From: Xanthobacter tagetidis
Lineage (GTDB): Bacteria > Pseudomonadota > Alphaproteobacteria > Rhizobiales > Xanthobacteraceae
Length of the DNA stretch: 64,000 bases
Direction: 5' to 3'
Assembly (NCBI RefSeq): GCF_003667445.1
Contig: NZ_RCTF01000001.1
Span: 124,001 to 188,000, forward strand
Shown: one piece after another, positions 25,446 through 33,925 of the stretch
How the letters are laid out: each line of letters starts with the position of its first letter
Numbering within the stretch: position 1 is the stretch's first letter
Made by a program: the position numbers and the translations under genes
Notes under the pieces: generated by a model
What the model was told of the DNA's origin: nothing
Databases searched by the model: none
What the model saw: the letters and a program-made list of their open reading frames with translations, nothing else

Positions 25446-26555
25446 ATGAGCGAGCCGAAGAAGCCCCAGGCCCCCGCCGCAGGCGGGCGGGCCTCCACCA
25501 AGAAGGAGCTGCCCGAGCACTTCAAGGCGTACAAGCACGTCTGGGTGTTCATCGAGCAGGAGCGCGGCCAGGTCCATCCGGTCTCGTGGGAGCTGATGGG
25601 CGAGGGGCGCAAGCTCGCCGACAAGCTGAACGTGGAACTCGCCGCCGTGGTCCTCGGCGCGGAGGGCGAGACGGTGCGCCACGCGGTGGCGGAGGCCTTC
25701 TGCTACGGCGCAGACCTCGTCTATGTGGGCGCCGACGCGGTGCTCGCGGACTACCGCAACGAGGCCTACACGGCGGCGATGACGGACCTCGTCAACACCT
25801 ACAAGCCGGAGATCCTGCTGCTCGGCGCAACCACGCTCGGGCGCGACCTCGCCGGCGCGGTGGCCACCACGTTGCTCACCGGCCTCACCGCGGATTCCAC
25901 CGAGCTGGACGTGGACGCGGACGGCTCGCTCGCCGCCACCCGCCCGACCTTCGGCGGGTCGCTCCTGTGCACCATCTACACGCTCAACTACCGTCCGCAG
26001 ATGGCGACTGTCCGCCCGCGCGTGATGGCCATGCCGGAGCGGGTGGAAAAGCCGATCGGCCGGGTGGTGGAGCACGCCCTGCAGATCAGGGAAGCCGACA
26101 TCGTCACCAAGATCCTGAGCTTCCTCCCGGACCGGGATTCCAACAAGTCGAACCTCGCTTATGCCGACGTGGTGGTGGCGGGCGGCATGGGGCTCGGCTC
26201 GCCGGAGAACTTCCAGCTGGTGCGCCAGCTCGCCGCCGCCATGGGCGCCGAGTACGGCTGCTCGCGGCCGCTGGTGCAGAAGGGCTGGGTCACCTCCGAC
26301 CGGCAGATCGGGCAGACCGGCAAGACCATCCGCCCGCGGCTCTACATCGCCGCCGGAATATCAGGCGCGATCCAGCACCGGGTGGGGGTGGAGGGCGCCG
26401 ACCTGATCGTCGCCATCAACACCGACAAGAACGCGCCGATCATGGACTTCGCCCATGTGGCCGTCGTCACCGACGCGATCCGCTTCCTGCCCATGCTGAC
26501 CGACGCCTTCAAGCGGCGCCTGTCGGCCCATTCCCGCGACAAGATGGCGAGCTGA
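25446..26555 (+). CDS. fixB: Electron transfer flavoprotein alpha subunit FixB
   Basis: 369 residues, 36 bases after fixA. N-terminal ETF domain ([19 protein letters not shown]) after a short Ala/Pro/Lys linker, and the C-terminal FAD-binding domain with the ETF-alpha signature around [16 protein letters not shown] (about 300-315). It carries FAD for the bifurcation reaction and pairs with FixA. Confidence 0.96.
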   Translation: MSEPKKPQAPAAGGRASTKKELPEHFKAYKHVWVFIEQERGQVHPVSWELMGEGRKLADKLNVELAAVVLGAEGETVRHAVAEAFCYGADLVYVGADAVLADYRNEAYTAAMTDLVNTYKPEILLLGATTLGRDLAGAVATTLLTGLTADSTELDVDADGSLAATRPTFGGSLLCTIYTLNYRPQMATVRPRVMAMPERVEKPIGRVVEHALQIREADIVTKILSFLPDRDSNKSNLAYADVVVAGGMGLGSPENFQLVRQLAAAMGAEYGCSRPLVQKGWVTSDRQIGQTGKTIRPRLYIAAGISGAIQHRVGVEGADLIVAINTDKNAPIMDFAHVAVVTDAIRFLPMLTDAFKRRLSAHSRDKMAS

Positions 26556-26567
26556 GGAGGACTTGAG

Positions 26568-27875
26568 ATGATCGACGAGAAGTTCGACGCGATCGTCGTG
26601 GGCGCCGGCATGGCCGGCAATGGGGCCGCCTACACGCTGGCGAAGCGCGGCCTGAAGGTGCTGCAGCTGGAGCGCGGCGAGTATTCCGGCTCCAAGAACG
26701 TGCAGGGCGCGATCCTCTACTCCGACATGCTGGAGAAGATCATCCCCGACTTCCGCGAGGATGCGCCGCTGGAGCGGCACCTCGTCGAGCAGCGCTTCTG
26801 GATGATGGACGACAGGTCGCACGTGGGCCTGCACTACCGCTCGGAAGACTTCAACGAAGAGGCGCCGAACCGCTACACCATCATCCGCGCCCAGTTCGAC
26901 AAGTGGTTCTCCGGCAAGGTGCGCGAAGCCGGTGCCCTGGTGGTGTGCGAGACCACCGTGACCGAGCTGGTGCAGGACGCCTACGGCAAGGTGATCGGGG
27001 TGAAGACGGACCGCGGCGGCGGCCAGATCCATGCCGACGTGGTGGTGCTGGCGGAGGGGGTGAGCGGCCTGCTCGGCACGAGAGCCGGCCTGCGCAAGAT
27101 CCCGAAGCCCACCGATGTCGCTTTGGCGGTGAAGGAGATGCACTTCCTGCCGCAGGAGACCATCGAGGACCGCTTCCTCCTGAAGGGCGACGAGGGCGTG
27201 GTCATCGAGGCCGCCGGCACCATCTCGGAGGGGATGACCGGCATGGGCTTCATCTACACCAACAAGGAATGCATCTCGCTCGGCATCGGCTGCCTGGTGT
27301 CGGACTTCCAGAAGACCGGCCGGTCGCCCTACCAGCTCCTGGAGACGTTCAAGCAGCACCCCTCGGTGGCGCCGCTGATCGCCGGCTCGGAGGTGAAGGA
27401 ATATGCCGCCCACCTCATCCCCGAGGGCGGCTACAAGGCGATCCCGCAATTGTTCGGCGACGGATGGGTGGTGGTGGGCGACGCGGCCCAGCTCAACAAC
27501 GCCATCCACCGCGAGGGCTCGAACCTCGCCATGACCTCGGGCCGCATCGCCGCCGAGGCGATCTTCCAGGTGAAGTCGCGCAAGGAGCCGATGACGGCGC
27601 AGAACCTCTCGCTCTACAAGACCCTGCTGGAGCAGAGCTTCATCATCAAGGACCTGAAGAAGTACAAGGATATGCCGCAGTTGCTGCACATCCAGTCCCA
27701 GAACTTCTTCCTCACCTATCCCCAGCTCGTGTCGAAGGCGATGCAGAACTTCGTCCGCGTGGACGGCACGCCGAAGATCGAGAAGGAGAAGATGACCCTG
27801 AAGTCGTTCACCTCGGCGCGGTCGTGGGCGGGCCTGTTCGGCGACGCCTTCCGCCTCGCCCGCGCGTGGCGCTGA
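26568..27875 (+). CDS. fixC: FixC flavoprotein (ETF-quinone oxidoreductase-like)
   Basis: 435 residues, 12 bases after fixB (GAGGAC upstream). FAD-binding Rossmann motif [19 protein letters not shown] (about 8-26), and a second FAD contact [17 protein letters not shown] (about 303-319). FixC is related to ETF-ubiquinone oxidoreductase and passes electrons from the FixAB flavins to quinone, working with the small iron-sulfur protein FixX. Confidence 0.96.
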   Translation: MIDEKFDAIVVGAGMAGNGAAYTLAKRGLKVLQLERGEYSGSKNVQGAILYSDMLEKIIPDFREDAPLERHLVEQRFWMMDDRSHVGLHYRSEDFNEEAPNRYTIIRAQFDKWFSGKVREAGALVVCETTVTELVQDAYGKVIGVKTDRGGGQIHADVVVLAEGVSGLLGTRAGLRKIPKPTDVALAVKEMHFLPQETIEDRFLLKGDEGVVIEAAGTISEGMTGMGFIYTNKECISLGIGCLVSDFQKTGRSPYQLLETFKQHPSVAPLIAGSEVKEYAAHLIPEGGYKAIPQLFGDGWVVVGDAAQLNNAIHREGSNLAMTSGRIAAEAIFQVKSRKEPMTAQNLSLYKTLLEQSFIIKDLKKYKDMPQLLHIQSQNFFLTYPQLVSKAMQNFVRVDGTPKIEKEKMTLKSFTSARSWAGLFGDAFRLARAWR

Positions 27876-27899
27876 ACCCCATCAACCGGAGGACATGAC

Positions 27900-28199
27900 A
27901 TGGCCACCGCCGATCCCGCGGTCCGCGTCGAGGACAAGCTGTTCCAGAACCGCTATCTGGTGGATGCGGGGCGCTGCCACATCAAGGTGCGGCCCCACAC
28001 CACGCCCACCCCGGCGCTGAAGGCGCTGCTCACCGCCTGCCCGGCGCGCTGCTACGAGCTGAACGCCAACGGCCAGGTGGAGATCGCCGCCGACGGCTGC
28101 GTAGAATGCGGCACCTGCCGCATCATCGGCGAGCCCTCGGGCGACATCGAGTGGAACTATCCGCGCGGCGGCTACGGGGTGCTGTTCAAGTTCGGCTGA
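27900..28199 (+). CDS. fixX: Ferredoxin-like protein FixX
   Basis: 99 residues, 24 bases after fixC (GGAGGAC upstream). Iron-sulfur cysteines are in ACPARCYE and [10 protein letters not shown], with one more at GRCHIK. This fits a single 4Fe-4S domain matching the C-terminal part of ETF-quinone oxidoreductase. It completes fixABCX; nifB or nifA do not follow, because the next gene lies on the other strand. Confidence 0.95.
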   Translation: MATADPAVRVEDKLFQNRYLVDAGRCHIKVRPHTTPTPALKALLTACPARCYELNANGQVEIAADGCVECGTCRIIGEPSGDIEWNYPRGGYGVLFKFG

Positions 28200-28243
28200 G
28201 GCCGCGCGGCAGGGCGACCGCCCCCGGGACCGGCCGCCCGCGT

Positions 28244-28266
28244 GCCCTCCGGTCAGGCCGGAGGGC
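28244..28266. repeat. Half copy of the intergenic palindromic repeat
   Basis: GCCCTCCGG (28244-28252), loop TCAGG, CCGGAGGGC (28258-28266): the same hairpin as the right half of the element at 24221-24315, with one changed loop base. It sits between the converging fixX and CoA ligase genes and may also serve as their terminator. Confidence 0.6.
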
Positions 28267-28311
28267 GTTGGGAGAAAAGCCGGCGGAGCGGAGACCGGGG
28301 GCGAAGTCCCC

Positions 28312-29853
28312 TTATTCCGGCGCCACCATCTCCTTCAGCCGGAAGCGGATGATCTTGCCGGAGCCGGTGCGCGGGATCTCGCTCACCTGGTGCACCACGT
28401 GGGGCACCTTGTAGGACGACAGGCGCTGGCGGCAGTGCGCCATGAGCGCCTCCACGTCGAAGGCGGCGCTGCGCGGCACCACATAGAGCGCCGGCACCTC
28501 GCCGAGCTGGGGATGGGCGACGCCCGCAACCGCGCAGTCCAGCACCTCGGCGAACGTGAGCACCGCCTCCTCGATCTCCGCCGGGGCGATGTTCTGCCCG
28601 CCGCGGATGATGAGTTCCTTCAGGCGCCCGGTGATGGTGACGAAGCCGTTGCGGTCCGCACGTGCGAGATCGCCGGTGTGGTACCAGCCGTTGCGCAGCG
28701 CCTTGTCCGTCTCCTCCGGCTTGTTGTGGTAGCCGAGCATGACGTTCGGCCCGCGCACGATCAGCTCGCCCTCCTGGCCGGCGTCGAGGTCCTTCAGGCT
28801 CGACGGGTCGACGATGCGCAGCGCCACGCCCGGCAGCGGCAGGCCGCACGAGCCCATGACGCGGGCGCTGTCGGCGGCGTTCATCGTCACCATGGTGGAC
28901 GTCTCGGTGATGCCGTAGCCGTCGAGCAGCGGCACCTTGAACGCGGCCTCGAAGGTGGAGTTCAGCGTCGCCGGCATGATCGCGCCGGCCGACATGCAGA
29001 CCCTGATGCCGGCAAGGTCGGTCCGGCCTTCGGCGAGGCCGGCCTCCATCAGATAGTGGAACATGGTGGGCACGCCGGGAAACACGGTGAATTCGCCGGT
29101 GTCCAGCAGCCGCAGCGCCTCGCGGGTGGAATACTTCTCCATGATGTACTCGCTCGCCCCGGTGGCGAGGATCGAGAGCACGGAGAGGTTCAGCGCATAG
29201 GAATGGAACAGCGGCAGCGGCGAGAGGACGTTGTCCTTCTCGCTCAGGCCCATGACGGAGGCCCAGGCCGATGCGGTGACCCACAGCATGGAGCGGCAGG
29301 TGAGCAGCACGCCCTTCGCCCGGCCGGTGGTGCCGGACGTGTAGATGATGAAGGACGCGGCATCGATGTCGTCCGGATCGCGCGGCGGAGCGGGCGGCAC
29401 GGTGGTCGCCAGCGCCTCGAAGCCGCGCGGATCGCCCGCCGGCGCATCCGCCAGGATGATGCCGGCGACGCTCGGCGCGTCCGCCCTGAGGCCCTCGATC
29501 AGTTCCGCCTTCGCCGCCGAGGTGACGACGATGCGGCAGGCCGCATCCGAGAGCCGGTAGGAGACCTCGCCCGGCGCCGCCTCGGCGCTGATCGGCACGG
29601 CGACGCCGCCGGCCCGCACGACGGCGAGAAGCGCCTCCACCCAAGCGACCGAGTTGGCGAGGTAGATGGCGACGCGCTCGCCCTCCCCCACCCCGAGCGC
29701 GGCGAGATGGCCGGCGAGGTTCGCGGTGCGCCGGTCGAGATCGGCGTACGTGACCGCGCGGGCGGCATCCCGGAATGCCACCTTGCCGCCGCGCGCGGCG
29801 GCGTGGCGCTTCAGAAGCTCCGGAACGGGAGCGATGAGTTCCGCCTTGAGCAT
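28312..29853 (-). CDS. AMP-binding acyl-CoA ligase
   Basis: 513 residues from the ATG at 29853 (GGGAGG upstream). ANL family: P-loop A3 motif YTSGTTGRAKG (about 168-178), A5 DGYGITETSTMV, A7 WYHTGDLARAD, A8 GRLKELIIRGG and the catalytic A10 lysine in PRTGSGKIIR. It activates a carboxylic acid to its CoA thioester. It is the last gene of an operon with an SDR, a metallo-hydrolase and a crotonase, so it probably starts a catabolic route. The acid is unknown. Confidence 0.9.
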   Translation of the reverse strand: MLKAELIAPVPELLKRHAAARGGKVAFRDAARAVTYADLDRRTANLAGHLAALGVGEGERVAIYLANSVAWVEALLAVVRAGGVAVPISAEAAPGEVSYRLSDAACRIVVTSAAKAELIEGLRADAPSVAGIILADAPAGDPRGFEALATTVPPAPPRDPDDIDAASFIIYTSGTTGRAKGVLLTCRSMLWVTASAWASVMGLSEKDNVLSPLPLFHSYALNLSVLSILATGASEYIMEKYSTREALRLLDTGEFTVFPGVPTMFHYLMEAGLAEGRTDLAGIRVCMSAGAIMPATLNSTFEAAFKVPLLDGYGITETSTMVTMNAADSARVMGSCGLPLPGVALRIVDPSSLKDLDAGQEGELIVRGPNVMLGYHNKPEETDKALRNGWYHTGDLARADRNGFVTITGRLKELIIRGGQNIAPAEIEEAVLTFAEVLDCAVAGVAHPQLGEVPALYVVPRSAAFDVEALMAHCRQRLSSYKVPHVVHQVSEIPRTGSGKIIRFRLKEMVAPE

Positions 29854-29897
29854 GCAACCTCCCCGAATGTTCGCCGGCGTTCGCCGCGCGGCCGGCC

Positions 29898-30650
29898 TCA
29901 GAGCATCGAGAAGCCGCCCGAGATGCTGATGACCTGCCCGGTGATCCACGAGCCCTTGGGCGAGGCGAGCAGCGCCACGGTGGGAGCGATGTCCTCCGGC
30001 TGACCGAGGCGGCGCAGCGGATAGAACTTGGTCAGCTTGTCGCGGTTCGCCTCGACCCAGGAGCGGTCGTGGGCGGTCTCGATCAGGCCGAGCGAAATGG
30101 TGTTGGCGGTGACGCCCGAGCGGCCCATCTCGCGCGCCAGCGACTTCATGAGCGCGATCACGCCGGCGCGCGCGGCGGCGACGATGGAGAGGCCGGATTC
30201 GCCGACGCGCGAGCTGTCGCCCACCACGGCGATGAGGCGCCCGTCGCCGCCCTTCTCCAGATGCGGGGCGGCGGCGTGGGCGAGGTGGATGGCGCCGTAG
30301 AGGCAGGTGTCGATCTGCGCCTTCCACTCCTTCTCGGTGGTGTCGGTGAACTTCTGGCGGATGGCGAGGCCGGCATTGTTGACGACGATGTTCAGCCCGC
30401 CCAGCTCGGCGACGATGGCGTCCACCATCGCCTTCACCGCGCCGAAGTCGGCGACGTCCGCCTTGTAGGCCTTGGCTTCGCCGCCCTTGGCGCGGATCTC
30501 GTCCACCACCGCCTGCGCCTCCTCGGCGGACTTGCGATAGTTCACCGCCACGCTCGCGCCCTCGGCGGCGAGCGCCAGGCAGATCTCGCGGCCAACATCG
30601 CGCCCGCCGCCGGTGACCAGCGCCACTTTGCCCTTCAGGTTCAGGTCCAT
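29898..30650 (-). CDS. SDR family protein without the Tyr-Lys catalytic pair
   Basis: 250 residues from the ATG at 30650. Rossmann motif TGGGRDVG (13-20) and NNAG (91-94) are intact, so NAD(P) binding is likely. Where SDRs have YxxxK, this protein has Val157 and Arg161 (SIVAAARAGV), and the active-site Ser region is SS (146-147). Either catalysis is lost or the chemistry differs. It stands between the CoA ligase and the metallo-hydrolase with short spacing, which fits an operon. Confidence 0.8.
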   Translation of the reverse strand: MDLNLKGKVALVTGGGRDVGREICLALAAEGASVAVNYRKSAEEAQAVVDEIRAKGGEAKAYKADVADFGAVKAMVDAIVAELGGLNIVVNNAGLAIRQKFTDTTEKEWKAQIDTCLYGAIHLAHAAAPHLEKGGDGRLIAVVGDSSRVGESGLSIVAAARAGVIALMKSLAREMGRSGVTANTISLGLIETAHDRSWVEANRDKLTKFYPLRRLGQPEDIAPTVALLASPKGSWITGQVISISGGFSML

Positions 30651-30702
30651 CGTCGTCTTGCCTCGTTCTCGATTGGCGGGGCGGCCGCGCGGCGGCCGGG
30701 TG

Positions 30703-31464
30703 TCATTGATAGGCGTCGGCGCCCTTGCGCAGGCTCTGCCACTGGGCATCGTCGTGCCCGCACAGGACGACCGCGCCCGCCGCCTCGATCTTCCGAATCT
30801 CGGCGATGGTCTTCACGTGGGCGTCCACATTCCATGTATTCTTCGGCACCACGTCTCGATCGAGCGCGGAGCGCAGGCTCACGGCGTCGGAAGCGAGCAG
30901 GAAGGCGCCATCTCGGTCCAGCGTCACCAGCGCGCCGGTCAGACCCGGCGTGTGGCCCGGCAGCGGCACGAGGGTGATACGGCCGTCGCCGAACAGGTCC
31001 CGCTCGCCCTCGATGAGCTCCAGCGGATTGGGCTGGTCCCAGTCCACCGGCAGATAGCCCGAGGCGACCGCGTTCTCGGCCCTCGCGGCGGCCAGCTCCA
31101 GCGCGCTCACCACCACGGTCGCCTTGCGGAACAGGCCGTTGCAGCCGCAATGGTCGGGGTGGAAGTGCGAGCACACCACCACGTCGATGTCGTCGGGCTC
31201 AAGGCCGACACACTTCAGTTGCGAGGCCGCATTGTCGCCCGCCCCCATGATCGGCGCCATCGCGCGCGCGACGCCGCCCCAGCGCGCTTCCGCGTCGCTC
31301 ACCACAGAGGGGTGGCAGCCGGTGTCGAACATCACGTTGCCCTGCGGGTGGCGCAGCAGGAAGCAGGAGACCGGCAGCTCGATCATCTCGCTGCGGTCCG
31401 CGCTCGGCTCGTAGACGTGCTTCTTCATGCGCAGCCGGCCGCCGGACAGGACATGCATCTTCAT
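30703..31464 (-). CDS. AttM/AiiB-type metallo-beta-lactamase fold lactonase-like hydrolase
   Basis: 253 residues from the ATG at 31464. The zinc motif HxHxDH is HFHPDH (in VVVCSHFHPDHCG, about 105), with later ligands GHTPG and the C-terminal GHDD. The closest known families are N-acyl-homoserine lactonases such as AttM and AiiB. Within a CoA-catabolic operon it may open a lactone intermediate or a CoA thioester rather than a quorum signal. Confidence 0.8.
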   Translation of the reverse strand: MKMHVLSGGRLRMKKHVYEPSADRSEMIELPVSCFLLRHPQGNVMFDTGCHPSVVSDAEARWGGVARAMAPIMGAGDNAASQLKCVGLEPDDIDVVVCSHFHPDHCGCNGLFRKATVVVSALELAAARAENAVASGYLPVDWDQPNPLELIEGERDLFGDGRITLVPLPGHTPGLTGALVTLDRDGAFLLASDAVSLRSALDRDVVPKNTWNVDAHVKTIAEIRKIEAAGAVVLCGHDDAQWQSLRKGADAYQ

Positions 31465-31487
31465 GACGTTCTCCCTGCCGTGCGCGC

Positions 31488-32261
31488 TCAGCGGCCCATG
31501 AAGCGCGGCGGGCGCTTCTCGGCGAAGGCCGTGCGGCCCTCCTGGTAGTCGTCGCTGCTGGAGGCGGCGTCGATCAGGCGCTGCGCCTCGGCCACGTCGA
31601 GCGCGCCCTCGCCCATGGCGAGGCCATCGAGGATGTATTTCGCGCCCGAGACCGAGAGCGGCGCGTTCTGCGCGATCCGGCCGGCGAACTCCAAAGCCGA
31701 GGCCATGGGATCGACCGCGAGATCCTGCGCGAAGCCGATGCGCACCGCGCGCTCGGCATCGATCCGGTCGGCGGTGAAGAGGATGCGCTTGGCCTCGGTG
31801 AGGCCCACCAGCGACAGCAGGCGCTGGGTGCTGCGCACGCCGTAGATGATGGAGAGCCGCGCCGCCGGGATGCCGAACATCGCCGAGGGGCCGGCGAAGC
31901 GGAAGTCGCACGACATGGACAGGTGGCAGCCGCCGCCGAGGCAATAGCCCTCCACCACGGCGATGGTGGGCTTGCCGGCGGCCTGGATGGCATCGGACGA
32001 GGCGTCCACCGCCACCTCATAGGCGACCGACTGCTCCACCGTATGGCGCACGGCACCGAACTCGGAGATGTCCGCGCCAACAGAGAAGTTGCCGCCGGCC
32101 CCGGTGAGGATGATCGCCCGCACCTCGGGATCGGCCCCGAGCTCGCCGAAGATGCGCGCGATGCCCTGCCACATGGCGAGCGTCATGGGATTGCGCAGCT
32201 GCGGCCGGTTCAGCGTGACGGTGGCGATGTGATCGGCGACGGCAACCTCGATATCCGACAC
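31488..32261 (-). CDS. Crotonase-fold protein lacking both hydratase glutamates
   Basis: 257 residues from a GTG at 32261 with a perfect AAGGAGG seven bases upstream. Enoyl-CoA hydratase/isomerase fold with the oxyanion segments GGNFSVGADIS (about 56-66) and GYCLGGGCHLSMSCD (105-119). At the two catalytic positions of rat hydratase it has Ala133 (for Glu144) and Arg159 (for Glu164), so simple hydration is unlikely; isomerase, hydrolase or C-C cleavage activity is possible. First gene of the minus-strand operon that runs to 28312. Confidence 0.8.
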   Translation of the reverse strand: MSDIEVAVADHIATVTLNRPQLRNPMTLAMWQGIARIFGELGADPEVRAIILTGAGGNFSVGADISEFGAVRHTVEQSVAYEVAVDASSDAIQAAGKPTIAVVEGYCLGGGCHLSMSCDFRFAGPSAMFGIPAARLSIIYGVRSTQRLLSLVGLTEAKRILFTADRIDAERAVRIGFAQDLAVDPMASALEFAGRIAQNAPLSVSGAKYILDGLAMGEGALDVAEAQRLIDAASSSDDYQEGRTAFAEKRPPRFMGR

Positions 32262-32416
32262 AACGTTCCTCCTTCGCTGGGCGCCGCCGGAAGCGACGGG
32301 CGCAGGTGCAGATCCACCGGCCCGCCTGGCGCGCATGCGCCCCTGCACCGGCTTCTTTCGCGCTCCGCGCCAAGCCTGCGCGAAAGGCGTCGCCGCACCC
32401 TCGATTATGACTTGCA

Positions 32417-32443
32417 TTAATAGACTGAAAATGATTTTGTCAA
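32417..32443 (-). promoter_or_regulatory. Candidate sigma-70 promoter of the crotonase-to-CoA-ligase operon
   Basis: On the minus strand a perfect -35 TTGACA (32443-32438) precedes TATTAA (32422-32417) with a 15-base spacer; TTAATG two bases further on gives 17. The local AT richness stands out against the GC-rich surroundings. It lies about 155 bases before the crotonase GTG. Confidence 0.5.
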
Positions 32444-32594
32444 TGGCGCAGCGCCGGAACGCTCAAGGGCTTTTCCAGGATTTCCAAGCCTTTCAGCGCG
32501 GCGTGCCCCCATCCCCGGGCAGAGTCTGATCGCGCCCGCGCGCGCGCCGGACGCCACGCGCAGAGCCGATCTTGAGACTGCTCCTCCCGAGCAT

Positions 32595-32620
32595 GCCCGC
32601 CTCCCGGCGGGCTTTTTTTT
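32595..32620 (+). terminator. Orphan intrinsic terminator on the plus strand
   Basis: GCCCGCC (32595-32601), loop TCCC, GGCGGGC (32606-32612), then eight T residues. No plus-strand gene ends here; both flanking genes are on the minus strand. It implies a short plus-strand transcript from the 32440-32590 region, possibly a small RNA. No ORF there looks convincing. Confidence 0.75.
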
Positions 32621-32629
32621 GCGCTCCGC

Positions 32630-33826
32630 TCAAGGCCCGCCGTCCAGCGCCGGCTCCTCGATGCGCTCCCGGTTGGCACCGAACGGGGCCGGGTCGTAGT
32701 TCAGCCGGTAGCGCATGGCGTGCGCCTCCACCGGCTGGCGGCACTGGTCGCAGATGACGGTCGCCGTGAAGTCGTGGCCGCAGTCGAGATGGGTCAGGAT
32801 CAGCGGCGGCTCGCCGCCCGACAGCCACCGGTCGCCCCAGGCCTGCATGGCGATGAAGGCGCCGTAGATGTCCTTGCCCATGTCGGTGAGGCGGTACTCG
32901 AACCGCTCCGGCTGGCCCTGGTACCTGCGCCGCTCGAACATGCCCCGGGCGACGAGCCGCGCGAGCCGGTCGGTGAGGATGTTCGGAGCAATCCGCAGTT
33001 CGGTCTGCAGCGCGTCGAACCGGCGCACGCCGAAGAAGGCCTCGCGCAGGATGAGGAAGGTCCAGCGGTCGCCGACGATCTCCAGCGTGCGCGACACCGA
33101 ACTCGGCCGCCCCCGGGAGAAGCTCGCCGATTCGGCGGTGCGCCGCGACCTTTTCTCGACGCCCACGGGCGTGCGGCCGGCGCCGGGCCCGTCGCGGTAG
33201 CGCACGCGCGTGGCACTGGCCGGTTCCAGGCAATGGGAGCAGGCCACATAGGGCCGGCATTCGTGGCCGCAGGTGGCGTGCACGAGCCGCAGCGGCGGGC
33301 CGTCCGGCCCCGAGAGCCAGCGGTCGCCGAACGCGATCATGGCCATGAAGCTCGGATAAAGGTCCATGCCGCAGCGGGTGAGATGGTACTCGACCCGGCT
33401 CGACGTCGCGGAATAGTGCACCTGCCGGAAGATTCCGCGCTGGGTCAGGCGCTTCAGGCGCTCGGCGAGGGTCGCGCGCGGCAGGCCGAGCGCGGCGCGG
33501 AACTCCTCGAAGCGCCGCGCGCCGAAGAAGGCCTCGCGGATGACGAGGAAGCTCCAGACGTCGGAAAGAATGGACAGCGTGCGGCCGACCGAGCAATTGC
33601 GCTCGAACGCCTGAAGCGCGCCGCGCACCTTCGGCTCTGCCTTCCTGGCCCCGGCCTTCTTTGTCCCGCCTAGCTTCGGCGTGCCCGATCCGGCTGCGCT
33701 GGGTTCGGCAGCGCCTTTGCCCACCGCGGCCGTCTTGGCACCGGACGCCGCAATGGCCTTCTTCGGCCGCGCGGGCGGTTCGGCTCCAAGGCCGTCGGGC
33801 TGGCGCGCGCGCTTGTGCGTGGACAT
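32630..33826 (-). CDS. Tandem-HxlR transcriptional regulator
   Basis: 398 residues from the ATG at 33826. An Ala/Lys/Pro-rich N-terminal linker (1 to about 65) precedes two HxlR winged-helix domains (about 68-170 and 232-340), each with an LxxRxFFGxRRFE/D-like recognition region. Each domain is followed by a Cys/His cluster: CGHECRPYVACSHC and CGHDFTATVICDQC, likely zinc sites. HxlR regulators normally work as dimers of single domains; this fusion could be a built-in dimer. It lies between a catabolic operon and a TRAP transporter and probably controls one or both. Confidence 0.85.
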   Translation of the reverse strand: MSTHKRARQPDGLGAEPPARPKKAIAASGAKTAAVGKGAAEPSAAGSGTPKLGGTKKAGARKAEPKVRGALQAFERNCSVGRTLSILSDVWSFLVIREAFFGARRFEEFRAALGLPRATLAERLKRLTQRGIFRQVHYSATSSRVEYHLTRCGMDLYPSFMAMIAFGDRWLSGPDGPPLRLVHATCGHECRPYVACSHCLEPASATRVRYRDGPGAGRTPVGVEKRSRRTAESASFSRGRPSSVSRTLEIVGDRWTFLILREAFFGVRRFDALQTELRIAPNILTDRLARLVARGMFERRRYQGQPERFEYRLTDMGKDIYGAFIAMQAWGDRWLSGGEPPLILTHLDCGHDFTATVICDQCRQPVEAHAMRYRLNYDPAPFGANRERIEEPALDGGP

Positions 33827-33925
33827 TCGGCTCCCGACCCAGTGGCGAATTCGGTTCACTTATACAATGAACCCGCCGCGCGCCGCACTGTCGAGCGAAG
33901 ATTGTCCGGTGGACCGGTCGCTACC

